Assembly (NCBI GenBank): GCA_963921825.1
Contig: OY997595.1
Location: 14,625,228 to 14,689,227, forward strand
Length of the DNA: 64,000 nucleotides
Direction of reading: 5' to 3'
From: Erodium maritimum
Taxonomy: Eukaryota; Streptophyta; Magnoliopsida; Geraniales; Geraniaceae
Shown: one piece after another, positions 1 through 10,817 of the stretch
How the letters are laid out: the number at the start of each line of letters is the position of its first letter
Position numbering within the stretch: the first letter of the stretch is position 1
Program-made: the position numbers and the translations under genes
Notes under the pieces: model-generated
What the model was told of the DNA's origin: nothing
Seen by the model: the letters and a program-made list of their open reading frames with translations, nothing else
The model's database searches: none

Positions 1-27
1 GAGTAATGGCATTGCCACTTTCACGTT

Positions 28-1906
28 TTTTTTATAAGCTCGAAATTTTTATTAATAAGACTAATTCCAGAATGGAATTAAAATGTCATGCTTCAAGAAG
101 AAACATGGTAGGTACCAACGATTACAAGGGGGCTCCAGCAAAGGAAGCCAAAAGGCCTAACCTTTTAAAGCAAATAGAAACAAAGAACAGTAAAAACTCA
201 GAAAAACACAGGAAAAACCCCGCTAATCCTCGACACCCGAAGTTAACGTCGATCCTTAGCATCCTTCTTGGCAGCTAACTCATGGATTGAAGTCCATGCG
301 TCAACGCCCTGTGATGATGCTACGACCTGAGTGTTTCTGGTTTTAACTTGCTCAATTTGTTTCCCAATATCGACTAGACGGATATATCGCTCGCGATCAG
401 AGACCTTTGGTTTGCACTGAATGGTATAAAACTCCGTCAAGTATTTAGGTGGACGGCTCACACGCTTGGACTGCATGAGAACGTCCTTCCACAGGGAAGA
501 CTGGCCCGTGGAAACAGTAACAGGATCAGATGATTCGTGTATGGGTTCTGCTATAGGCCCTTTAGGAACTGATCCATAACAAGTGACAAGCCCATTCGGA
601 TGTGTCCCTGACGACTCTGTCACATAACACTGGGCCTGGCCAAACCCATCACCTACAACAGCATCACAATCTGTCGTCCCCACGCGATTGCGAATTTCCA
701 CCCCGGATTCACGGACACCATCCCCATAATCACGGCTACAATCCTCCACAAAATCACGACCGTGATCTTCGTCAGCGCTGCCATCACCGGAGTCGACATC
801 CGTGATTTTTGGAGACGAGATCGCCATTTGAACGAGAGAATCTCGAGTTGAATGAGTTTGAATCTGATCGAGCAATCCCATCTCAACCGAACCAGACGTG
901 AGCTTTGGCTCCTCACCGGCAAAACTCAACTCCGGCGACTCCTTACCTTGACCACTCAAGTCTGGCGAAGATCCATCAATCCCCAAAACGCCATGGCTCT
1001 GTTTTGAAGATGCTGGTATCGAGAGCAAACCAGTCGTGAGCCTTGGCTCCTCACCAGCAAAGTTCAACTCCGGCGACTCCTCACCTTGATGGCTCAACTC
1101 CGGCGAAACTCCGACCACACCGGACTCGTACAGTCCATCGATCCCCAATACGCCATGGCCAGCCCCACCCTGCATACTCTGTTTTGATTCAGAAACAGAG
1201 CATAAAGACGAGCGACTGCGCCACGCCTTGGTGACGAATAGCTTGTACCCGTTGATCGTAAATCCATTCAAAACCTCTATCGCCTTGGCTGCTGCGTCCT
1301 TTGAATCAAAACGAACAAACCCAAAATAACGTTGACTGCGGCTTGGACGTTTTGGTACTTTGACGAACAGAATTGAACCGAAAGGGCTAAACAAATTCCG
1401 TGTCCAATCCTCGGTCGATTCCAAAGGTAAACAATTCACGAAAACCTCGTCTTCTAATTCAACAAAGCCTTCACTCGTTTTCTTAGAACGACGAACAACC
1501 CTTTTCGCCGATTGCTTCACAGCTGGAATTTTTGACATGGTATCTACACAAAGTGTCGATTGCTTCATAACCGGTTGTGGCTCAATACCATCCCGCGTCG
1601 CTTTTTCTGCCACATGGTTAGATTTTACTGCTGCAGATCGTCTCCTTCTTCGACGAACAAAGTCGGGATCCGAAACAACTTTCTCCATCTCTCTGTGCGT
1701 CTTCTCCTTCGTCTTTCGGACCTTAACCTGGTGTTTCTTTGTTGAAACACTAGAAGTCCTCGACTCCGAAATCGTCAAGACATGATTCAACGCCGTGACT
1801 ACAGCACCCAACACCACCGTCACCTCCGCCAAGAGCCCATTGACAGATTTGGTTCTCCGGCGAAGAGCCGACGGCGAAAGAGAAGGAGCTTTGGACTCTC
1901 TCATTC
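28..1906 (-). mobile_element. Non-LTR retroelement or retrocopy carrying only an RRM ORF
   Basis: A perfect 16-bp direct repeat, TTGCCACTTTCACGTT, lies at 12-27 and again at 1907-1922. Directly inside the left copy is a T run, which on the minus strand is a poly(A) tail. Read on the minus strand, the insert therefore starts two bases before an ATG, carries one 553-codon ORF and about 200 bases of 3' UTR, and ends in A. A long target duplication plus a poly(A) tail is the signature of LINE-mediated target-primed insertion. No endonuclease or reverse transcriptase lies between the repeats, so the unit cannot move by itself. It could be an ORF1-only LINE derivative or an intronless retrocopy of a cellular RRM gene; the sequence alone does not decide. 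Confidence 0.75.
243..1904 (-). CDS. RRM-containing protein, LINE ORF1-like, intact 553-codon frame
   Basis: The frame is open on the minus strand without introns. A further in-frame ATG at 1929-1931 lies partly outside the insertion, so its first nine codons are flanking and duplicated target DNA; I chose the ATG at 1902-1904 as the element's own start. The N-terminal third is basic, with a run of arginines after SDPDFV. One RNA recognition motif sits at about residues 155-230, with RNP2-like VFVNCL and RNP1-like RYFGFVRF. The acidic middle holds an imperfect internal duplication beginning HGVLGIDG. The C-terminus has a basic RPPKYL motif. RRM-bearing ORF1 proteins are known in a plant L1 subclade first described in beet (BNR). 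A role in binding the element's own RNA is inference; a retrocopied cellular RRM gene is the alternative. Confidence 0.6.
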   Translation of the reverse strand: MRESKAPSLSPSALRRRTKSVNGLLAEVTVVLGAVVTALNHVLTISESRTSSVSTKKHQVKVRKTKEKTHREMEKVVSDPDFVRRRRRRSAAVKSNHVAEKATRDGIEPQPVMKQSTLCVDTMSKIPAVKQSAKRVVRRSKKTSEGFVELEDEVFVNCLPLESTEDWTRNLFSPFGSILFVKVPKRPSRSQRYFGFVRFDSKDAAAKAIEVLNGFTINGYKLFVTKAWRSRSSLCSVSESKQSMQGGAGHGVLGIDGLYESGVVGVSPELSHQGEESPELNFAGEEPRLTTGLLSIPASSKQSHGVLGIDGSSPDLSGQGKESPELSFAGEEPKLTSGSVEMGLLDQIQTHSTRDSLVQMAISSPKITDVDSGDGSADEDHGRDFVEDCSRDYGDGVRESGVEIRNRVGTTDCDAVVGDGFGQAQCYVTESSGTHPNGLVTCYGSVPKGPIAEPIHESSDPVTVSTGQSSLWKDVLMQSKRVSRPPKYLTEFYTIQCKPKVSDRERYIRLVDIGKQIEQVKTRNTQVVASSQGVDAWTSIHELAAKKDAKDRR

Positions 1907-1922
1907 TTGCCACTTTCACGTT

Positions 1923-2822
1923 ACTTGCCATCTATAATTATGGAATACTGAGAATAAAATTTGAAGTCGTGTCATCATATTATACCCCAGACCAATTACT
2001 CACAGTCCGAGAAGATAGCAAAGAGATCGTATTTACGTTGTACTTTCATTCGGTCGTTTCGGGAAATAACAATATGAGACGGGTCGGGTCGCCTTTTGTT
2101 GTTTTTAAAATTAACTTCAATTGGTCCGGAATTAGACCGAATCGGTCTTATCCCACTCCGACCACAAAACAATTAGACTCAATTTTCAAGGTCTAATTGT
2201 CACTTCTTCTTCCAAATTTTCTTTAATTGGACCGAAAATAAACCGATCTATTTCCGCTATGAAAGGTCTAAATATGCCTGAATTTGTTACAAGAAGAAGA
2301 GTAAGACATTTACGCATGTACCCAAACGCATTAGAGTCGAATTTGTGTACCCAACCCGATCCAGATCATATGTTTATATCAACAAGGAAAATGGATATGA
2401 AAAGATGTGAAAACTAACCAATAGTATAATTTACTGTTAATTTGGTCATACATACATCTTATTGACAAACAATTACTGCTTCGGTAAACAGCATGCATTG
2501 CCTTGGAGAAAGTCTCTCACCTGTGTTCCCAATTAACATCAAACAAACATAATCAGACCCATGATTCTAACATCCCTCATGTGACTTGTGGAAATTGGAG
2601 TGCCTTGTTGAGTTGTCTGAATCCGAAGCTGATTCTTAAACCAGCACAGTGCTACAAAATGACAAGTGGCATATACATGTCAACGAGTTAGACCTTCATT
2701 TTGCTACCTCTTGCCATATAATACTCGAATGAGTCACAAGTCTTAAGTGTTCAGATTCTTGATCCATCTACACCGAGCTCTACCTCTGCAATCTCCATAT
2801 TTCCCGATCATCATAGCTAAAC
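1923..2822. other. Intergenic, 5' flank of the raffinose synthase-like gene
   Basis: AT-rich sequence with no ORF of interest. A weak TATA-like TATAATA occurs at about 2717-2723, roughly 100 bases before the start codon of the next gene. Nothing else recognised. Confidence 0.4.
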
Positions 2823-5800
2823 ATGACATTGATCACAGCTAGTGCTGGTCCGTGCATTGAAAATGGCTGCCTCTCGGTGGGTGGTAGGGTGGTGCTCACT
2901 TCCGTCCCCTCCAACGTCGTCGTCTCTCCGGCAGATTCTCCGTGCTCCGCTTTCGTTGGTGCTACCTCGGCGACTCCTACTTCTTACCATGTTTTCAACC
3001 TTGGAGTTCTTCAGTGAGTTCTATTTCATGTATCTTCCGTAAACATATGTTCATTTTGTAGATAGACAATTTTAAGATTGTTGGAGAATCTTTGAGCGAG
3101 TCCCACATTGAAAAGAATTGCTCTTAATAAACATCGTTTTTTATCAGATTTTTTTTAATAAAGGTCTTCTTTTTAAATAAAGAGACCGACTACATAACAA
3201 GAATTCAAATAGTCAACACAAACCAGAACGAAGAGAAAAAACCAACAAAAATTATATAGCCAATATGTGGTTTTGTCATACAGTAAGATCCAATTTGTTT
3301 GGACTCGTTACGTTTGGCCCATTACCTTGAGTGAGGCCTAACATGTCCCCCCTTTGTCATGAAGACGAGCGAGTGTCCTGATGAAAGGCACATGGCCTAA
3401 AAGAGATGTAGCATTACGAGCTATTTCTAGAAGTGGTGTATTATTAAGCTCTATACGAGATGATCGATTGAGAAATCTATACAAATATTGATAGAAAGGG
3501 CTAGATAGGAAGCCTAGAAGGGATAGGTTTCACCCTGTTTCCCCCACAAGCACCCCTCGGCTCAGGGGGACCAGAAAAGACTTTTTGTTTTAGAAAGACA
3601 TTATTACCTTAAGGCTTTCAACACAAAATCAGCCATAAACTAAAAGGAAAACCATGGATCCTAACTTATTGTGAGCTTTATTTTTGCGATTAAAAGGGCT
3701 TGACTTTTTTCGTACTTCTTAATTAAAATATTTTTATGGATTAACATTTTCCGTCTGCAAAAACATTGCCGTTAATTTTGGACGGGAAAAGCCCAAAATA
3801 CTATAGTAGTATAATAGTAGTGCTGATTCTTTCAAAAAAAAAGTGGTAGTGCTGATAGACTTAGTAAGTGATGTTGGTGGATACTATACTACACACAGGA
3901 AATGCAGGTTCATGTGTCTGTTCAGAGCCAAAATTTGGTGGATCATACCTCGGGTTGGAGACTCGGCTAGTGAAATTCCTCTGGAAACTCAGTTCCTTCT
4001 CTTAGAAATGGGACGAGAAGATGACGACAATGGCCCCACCTACATTCTCTTCTTGCCTGTCTTGGATGGACAATTCCGGGCAAGCCTGCAAGGAACTCAT
4101 CAAAATGAGCTCCATTTGTGTGTCGAAAGCGGTTCGGCCCTTCCTTATCATTCCATCATTTATTCTGTCGTGTAATGTCCTTGGTAAGCTGAGTTTTGCG
4201 GTTCCTTTAACAGGAGATGACACCGTACAGACCTCCCAAGCACTGGAGGCCTTACATGTCAATTACGGGCGCAACCCCTTTTTGCTCATTAAGGATTCTG
4301 TCAAGTATGCATAAATCTCATTACTCAGACGACAGTTTTGTTAACTTGATTCGTTAATCATCGAGCTTTTCGTGTAGGATACTAGAGAAGCATAAGGGAA
4401 CATTCGCTCGTATTGAAGACAAGAAGGTACTTCACTTCAATGAACTAATTTGACTTATATGTATGTGATGCTTCATTGATCATGAGGTAACTTAACAATC
4501 AATCGTTAGATCCCCGAGTACTTAAACTGGTTTGGGTGGTGTACGTGGGATGCGTTCTACAGAAATGTCAATCCGCAGGGGATCTTGGATGGCCTCCAAA
4601 GGTACTTACTAGTTACTACATAAGTAACATTACCATACACTGACGGTTTTGTTACTTCATTAAGACCGATGTTTTGTAACTTGATTAGCTTCGCTGATGG
4701 AGGCTGCCCGCCAAAATACCTCATCATTGATGATGGATGGCAAGATGCTGTAAATGAATACAGCAAAGAAGATGACATTCCTATTGCAGGAGCCAAGTGA
4801 GTAATCGCTTTGTAACCATGACTTCGAACTAGTCATCTTGTTGATCATTGTGCTCGGCTTTTCTGTTGACTTATAGGTTCGCGCCAAGATTGGCAAGCAT
4901 CGAAGAGAACAAAAAGTTCAAGAACTCGGACTTAGATGACAAAAACAAATGCAACAATCTACGTGATTTTATTCGATTGATCAAAGAGAAACATGGACTC
5001 AAGTAGGCAAAATCTGTTTTTTTTTTTCATGTGAAGTTCCCAATTTGATCAAATTGATGCAGGTATGTTTACATGTGGCATGCTTTGACGGGCTATTGGG
5101 GAGGGGTTCTTCCGACATCAGAGGCAATGGACAAGTACAATCCTAGGATGGTGCGTCCGGTTCAGTCTCCGGGCAACGTTGGAAATCTCAGAGACATTGC
5201 CATGGACTACTTCGAGGAATACGGCGTTTACCTTGTTGACCCTTCCAAAATTTATGATTTTTACAACAATCTCCACAGCTATCTCGCGAGCTGTGGCGCG
5301 GACGGAGTGAAGGTAGATGTTCAAAACGTTATGGAAACTTTGGGGTCAGGTTATGGCGGGAGGGTCAAGTTGACTAGGCAGTATCAAGAGGCCCTCGAGC
5401 GATCAGTTGCAAATAACTTCAAGAACAACAATCTCATATGTTGCATGTCTCACAACACGGACAGCATATACAGGTACCCATTGAACTAAAAGTCGATAGT
5501 TGATGGATCAATTATAGTTTTATATTTTAATATAAGAGAGTTGATAGCTCAAAGGCGAGCGCGGTTGCGAGAGCATCGGAGGACTTTATGCCAAGAGAAC
5601 CAACTTTTCATACCTTGCACATAGCTTCCGTGGCCTTTAACAGCCTTCTTCTGGGAGAGATCGTGGTGCCGGATTGGGACATGTTCGAGGTAAGAGTAGT
5701 AGCCTTTTTTCGCCTGCAACCAGTAATCGAGCCACCAGTGCACTCACATAGTATTGTTTTTCATGTCAGAGCACACATGAAACTGCAGAGTTCCATGGTG

Positions 5801-6920
5801 CTGGAAGAGCAATTGGAGGATGTGCAGTGTATGCAAGGTGAGTTGCAATAACAAAGAACTGGCTTTCTTTAATTATTTGATACAAATTTAAAACCTATGA
5901 TTGCAGCGACAAGCCAGGACATCATAACTTCAAGATCCTCAAAAGGCTGGTATTGCCCGATGGATCTATCCTCCGGGCTAGGCGTGCTGCATTGCCTACT
6001 CGGGACATCTTATTTAAAGATCCCGTCATGGATGGAAAAAGGTAAAAGTATATATTCACTCTTTTTTAAAATTCAGATAGTTGAAAGTCCAATTATAATT
6101 GTATATTCTTTAATCACTTGCATTGGTTCTATTGGGTCTGTAGCTTGATGAAGGTATGGAATTTGAACATGTTATCGGGGATCGTTGGGGTATTCAATTG
6201 CCAAGGAGCAGGAGCTTGGCCATTGAAGGAACAGCCCGTCACTGCATCAAAACTTCCGCCCATCTCTTGCCGTGTAAGTCCTGTGGACGTTGAGTTTTTG
6301 GAAGAAGTAGCCGGTGAGAACTGGAATGGGGATTGTGGGGTGTATGCATTCAAGTCAGGTTAGTACTAAGCTCACTCGTATTGTTATCATAACCACTTGA
6401 ATTGATCAAGTTGGCATTGCAGGCTCACTTTCAAGGATGCCAAAGACAGGAACTTTCGAGGTTTCCCTAACAACGTTACAATTTGAAATATATACGATCT
6501 GTCCAATCAGGGTAAGCACAATCTACTAGTTGTGCATTGTGCGAGTTCACGAAACCCGTCCCATACCCATCCCGTTGCCATACTATTCTTCTTGTGAAGT
6601 CATGTTAATGTTTTCGTGAGCAGGTTTTTGGCGGGGATATTCAGTTTGCTCCAATAGGGTTGCTGGGGATGTACAACTCGGGTGGGGCTGTACGAGCGCT
6701 GAACTGGTTCGTTCATCCTCCGTTGTGCACGGTAAGGGTCGAAGCGAGAGGGTGCGGTAGGTTTGGATCGTATTCGAGCACTAAACCCAGGTGTTGTTCT
6801 GTGGACGAGGGGGAGGTTGACTTTTGGTACAATGAAGAAGATGGACTGTTGACAGTTGAACTCCAAGGTTCGTGCAATGTCAGAGAGATTGAATTTGTGT
6901 ACCAAGTTGACCAGGAGTGA
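2823..6920 (+). CDS. Raffinose synthase / seed imbibition protein family (GH36-type), 748 aa, 14 exons
   Basis: Exons 2823-3013, 3899-4131, 4214-4304, 4378-4426, 4510-4601, 4689-4796, 4877-5002, 5063-5473, 5548-5689, 5770-5837, 5907-6041, 6144-6358, 6423-6511 and 6624-6920 join in phase to 748 codons plus stop, each with GT/AG borders. Family signatures are [16 protein letters not shown] (about residues 231-237), DGVKVDVQN with the predicted nucleophile Asp382, CMSHNTD, PDWDMF and NCQGAG. Family members transfer galactose from galactinol to sucrose or act as alkaline alpha-galactosidases. Length and domain order fit the RFS/SIP/DIN10 group; no plastid transit peptide is evident, suggesting a cytosolic enzyme. 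Which activity this divergent member has cannot be read from sequence. Intron 1 is 885 bases and contains unclassified AT-rich repeats. The gene appears intact. Confidence 0.92.
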
Positions 6921-7871
6921 TTGGCAGTTATGAAGCAACTATGGAAGTATTGGGTTTTCGTTGTTGTTGTCGTCAAAACCTTGTGTTGATTTGAAGTGAT
7001 ATTTAGTTTGTTACGGACTCTAGTACACTCCATTTAGTGATACTCCATTTAGTGTGTCCTGGATTCTAAACGTAGTAATTTGGGGGAAGAATATATGATA
7101 GATTTTTATTTTAAACGAGTAGATGGGGTATTGGATTACTGTAAAATGTAAATCGTACAGGTTAGGCATAACTGTCCAGGATTCCAGATATTTGTCCCAG
7201 TCGATCATAGTCCACCAGACGCTCATAGATATATAGAAATGCTTCTGCTCGCAGATCTTAACTCAGGAGTTCCTCTTACCGATATTTCAAAAATAATAGA
7301 CATCAAATACATAAAGCAAATTGACCAAATACCTAATCGACCTAGGAGCAAAAGAAGATGCGGACTTAAAAAAAATCGAAAATAATACTTTGATTGCGGC
7401 TTTCCCGAGACTCTCCAACACTGGTTATCTACTCACTAAACACCCTTGAAGAACAACAATACCACACATGGTAGTACATAACAGGTCTAAAACCAGTGAT
7501 AAGAAAATGAAGGCAAACAAATACAGACTAATCTAAACCAAACCAATTGAAACAAACAATAAGGGTCAGAAATACCCCGAAAGTCGTCTGTAAGCACAAC
7601 CCAAGAGCTCAAAGTGTTCGATGGAAGCCCCTTGAAACCGAGCCCCAAAGTCTCCAAACACGCAGGCACCATTCAACCAACCGAAATCCTCCACCCTAGT
7701 CCCCAGCAACTGATGAAACCTCCGGCCAGCACCAAACAAGTATCATGTCAATCAAGATCAGAGGAGTAGGGTAAGAGTTACCAGTCGGTGATGCAAGAGA
7801 GTACCTCAAACCAATGTTGTCCTTCTCAAACCAAACTCACCGAACCACTTGCGGTGGTCGCTTTGGTGTTG
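6921..7871. other. Intergenic, no gene seen
   Basis: 3' flank of the raffinose synthase-like gene followed by unclassified sequence with only short chance ORFs. From about 7280 it has the base composition of decayed retroelement DNA, but I found no diagnostic motif. Confidence 0.4.
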
Positions 7872-8505
7872 TACAACCGAAACCCCGGAAAAGAGCAGCG
7901 ATGAGATCCCAGATCTACGACTATCTCCACCAAAAGACGAAGAAGAATCTCCCACTAATAGATCTGAGATACCCACTAGTAGAGGAAAGAAATCGACACC
8001 CGAAAAGAAAGGGGAAGCTCAATCGAAGAAATCGACCGGAAAAAAGAAAAAGGAAAAAGGAAAAAGACGAGGGGTTGAGAAGAGGGGTTATGAACGATGG
8101 AGGAAGAGGGAAAAAAGGGAAGAAAGAAGACAAGGGTCGTTTAAAAGGGATGGAGAGTTAGATGAGATGACCCCCACCGGTAAGGAACATGGCCAAGGCC
8201 ATGGCCGTCACCAGCGAGCACAGAAAAGGGGGAGGGCGGCGGGTTTGGTGAACGACTAGAGTTTGTGAACAGGGAGAGCAAACTCAATAGTGAGAACATG
8301 AGATATTTCTACTTCACTCTAAATTTAAAAAGTCCTCTATAGGGGAACCATTCACTAAGATTGAAGGGTAAGCTTGCAAAAAAAACATCTAATCAACTCC
8401 GAACCCCATTGCTTTCAAATAACAATCCACATAACCTCAAATTAATTTTGTCATTAGTCTTCTTGAAATCTAGCTTCAAGATCACCACTTTCTCTTTAGA
8501 CTTTT

Positions 8506-8826
8506 TCACCGAATGAATAGCCTTATAGGTACAAGAACTCCATCCACCAATTGTCTCCCAACTACAAATCTATTTTGGCAATCAGAAATTAACTTAAGGA
8601 GTTTCTTTTCCAGTCTTAAGGCTAACGTTTTCGTCAAGATTTTGTAAGGGGCAGTCACCAAACTTATAGTCCTAAACTCATCTGCTACTTCTGGGTTCTT
8701 TGTTTTCGGGATCAAAGCCACAAAGGTATAATTCAATTCTTTCCATATTAAACACGTCTCATGAAAGGCCTTCATAAAGTCATCCCCCCAAGGTCCGATG
8801 CAAGCTCTGAAGACACCCCGACCCAC
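8506..8826 (-). pseudogene. LINE reverse transcriptase fragment, copy 1
   Basis: The minus-strand frame contains LINE-type RT landmarks in order: FVALIPK, a DEFRTISLV block matching the DFRPISL motif, YKILTKTLALRL, and LISDCQNRFVVGRQLVDG matching the Q.AFV.GR motif. It is only about 105 codons, the catalytic YxDD block is absent, and the frame closes at both ends. It belongs to the duplicated block and is non-functional. Confidence 0.8.
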
Positions 8827-9463
8827 GTCCCCTTACCTGAACTTTTAAAACCATCGCCCAAAATGGCCAAAACCCCTCGTAGGAAAAGCATGGTCCAACG
8901 AGGCCCGAAAACACGAAAACGATGAAAAAATAGGGGAAGGAGGCCGAACCAGGAGCAATACAACCGAAACCCCGGAAAAGAGCAGCGATGAGATCCCAGA
9001 TCTACGACTATATCCACCAAAAGACGAAGAAGAATCTCCCACTAATAGATCTAAGATACCCACTAGTAGAGGAAAGAAATCGACACCCGAAAAGAAAGGG
9101 GAAGCTCAATTGGAGAAATCGACCGGAAAAAGGAAAAAGACGAGGGGTTGAGAAGAGGGGTTATGAACGATGGCGGAAGAGGGAAAAAGGGGAGAAAGAA
9201 GACAAGGGCCATTTAAAAGGGAGGGAGAGTTAGAGGAGATGACCCCCACCGGTAAGGAACATGGCAAAGGCCATGGCCGTCACCAGCGAGCACAGAAAAG
9301 GGGGAGGGCGACGAGTTTGGTGAACGACTAGAGTTTGTGAACAGGGAGAGCAAACTCAATAGTGACAACATGAGATATTTCTACTTCACTCTAAATTAAA
9401 AAGTCCTCTATTTGGGAACCATTCACTAAGATTGAAGGGTAAGCTTGCAAAAGGAACATCTAA

Positions 9464-9808
9464 TCAACTCCGAACCCCATTGCTTTCAAATAACAATCCA
9501 CATAACCTCAAATTAATTTTGTCATTAGCCTTCTTGAAATCTAGCTTCAAAATCACCACCTTCTCTTTAGACTTTTTCACCGAATGAATAGCCTTTATAG
9601 CTACAAGAACTCCATCCACCAGTTGTCTCCCAACTACAAATCTATTTTGGCAATCAGAAATTAATTCAAGGAGTATCTTTTCCAGTCTTAAGGCTAACAT
9701 TTTTGTCAAGATTTTGTAAGGGGCAGTCACCAAACTTATAGGCCTAAACTCATCTGCTACTTTTGGGTTCTTTGTTTTCGGGATCAAAGTCACAAAGGTA
9801 GAATTCAA
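9464..9808 (-). pseudogene. LINE reverse transcriptase fragment, copy 2
   Basis: This is the second copy of the same RT segment. It is slightly longer and better preserved: TFVTLIPK, DEFRPISLV, YKILTKMLALRL, QNRFVVGRQLVDG, then KVVILKLDFKKANDKI, which corresponds to the KlDf.kAyD block containing the first catalytic aspartate. It terminates soon after. With the linker fragment at 10072-10408 it represents part of one minus-strand LINE ORF2 cut by the C run. Confidence 0.8.
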
Positions 9809-9847
9809 TCCTTTCCATAACTCGTCTCCTGAAAGGCTTTCATAAAG

Positions 9848-9871
9848 CCCCCCCCCCCCCCCCCCCCCCCC
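9848..9871. repeat. 24-base C homopolymer
   Basis: An uninterrupted run of 24 cytosines at the join between the second duplicated block and the rest of the LINE. It may be real or a sequencing/assembly artefact. Confidence 0.9.
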
Positions 9872-10071
9872 ACCCTTTGATTTTCGTGACAGTACATTGC
9901 TCTTCCAGCCAATCTCTTTAACCCTTTGGATAGAACAATAAAGGGATAATCCGGTTGAGTTAAGCTTATTTCAATTGAACTTAAAAATTTATTCTTGAAA
10001 TGATTAGCTATGTGTTTTTTAATGTCCTCTCGGTTGAAAAGAGCGACTGGTCCATCATGTAGTTGATGAAT

Positions 10072-10408
10072 TCAATTCCGAATGACTCGAAAATTAGCCA
10101 TCCGATGAAAGTTCCTCGAGCACCCGTGACCTTCCTCGAACCACTTTAAACGAGCTTTTTGACACCATATTCTTGCCAATACCTTTTTTTTACGAATCGA
10201 CATAACTTTGGCAGCAGCATGATCAAAACATTCTTTGTCTGAAACTCTCCTCACGTCTAGTAAGTTGTCCAACCTCTTTATTTCAGCACTGAGTTCCTTC
10301 ACTTCTCTTTCGATATCCCCAAACACATTCATGCTCCAAAGCTTCAAATCCCTATTTAAATTCCTGAGTTTGAACCACAACACATAGCTTGGAGCACCCA
10401 ATACCATA
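10072..10408 (-). pseudogene. LINE ORF2 linker fragment between endonuclease and RT
   Basis: The minus-strand frame reads LRNLNRDLKLWSMNVFGDIE followed by a charged helical stretch (VKELSAEIKRLDNLL) and KARLKWFEEG. This is the usual linker preceding the RT domain of plant L1-type LINEs. It is cut at 10409, where the Harbinger-like element begins, so that element appears to have inserted into the LINE. The open frame continues into the GC-rich transposon end, but that part is not LINE sequence. Confidence 0.7.
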
Positions 10409-10703
10409 TAAGAGCATGTACAACGGGTTGGACCTGTGCCCCACTCCGCGCGCGCGAGGACCGCAGCACGCGGGCCGTCCCGCTGTGGAGGCCGAAAAAC
10501 GCGCGCCCGCTCCCCAAAATCGCGCTCCCTCCCCCCGCTCTGCGTGCCGCGTGCCCCGATCGCTGGCCGCTCCCGCTCCCGCTCCCTGTGCGCCGTCGCT
10601 GCCGTGGCAGCCTGTGGCTGCGCCACGTGGCCCGACCGTTGGCAACGGTCGACAACTAACGGCTATATTTTTTTTTAATTCAAAAATCACCAAAAACTAA
10701 CCC

Positions 10704-10711
10704 TATAAATA
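10704..10711 (+). promoter_or_regulatory. TATA box of element A gene
   Basis: TATAAATA in the context CCCTATAAATACCC, 107 bases before the start codon at 10818. The same arrangement is conserved in copy B. Confidence 0.7.
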
Positions 10712-10817
10712 CCCATCTTCACTCTCATTTTTTCCACACCACTCTATACTTTCACTCTCCAACTTCACTCTCATCTTCCCAAATTCTCCTCTCTCGTTTC
10801 AATTATTCGCGTGAAAA

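Larger units (their letters stand above)
7872..9847. repeat. Direct duplication of about 0.9 kb of LINE-derived DNA
   Basis: The block starting at 7872 (ACAACCGAAACCCCGG) and running to about 8777 recurs from about 8958 to 9847 in the same orientation with high identity and a few indels. About 180 bases of related LINE sequence separate the copies. Both copies end in the same reverse-transcriptase fragment on the minus strand. The second copy ends exactly where a 24-base C run begins. Confidence 0.75.

Noticed and set aside
602..1785. Plus-strand frames opposite the RRM ORF
   Set aside because: Shadow frames; the RRM motifs and the retroelement orientation are on the minus strand.
7849..8259. 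Lys/Glu/Arg-rich + strand frame, repeated at 8988-9233
   Set aside because: It lies antisense within duplicated LINE-derived DNA and its charge comes from purine-rich sequence; the minus strand carries the recognisable RT motifs.
10352..10700. Several long overlapping frames in the GC-rich left end of element A
   Set aside because: All six frames are open there because stop codons are rare in GC-rich DNA; the conserved gene starts further right at 10818.
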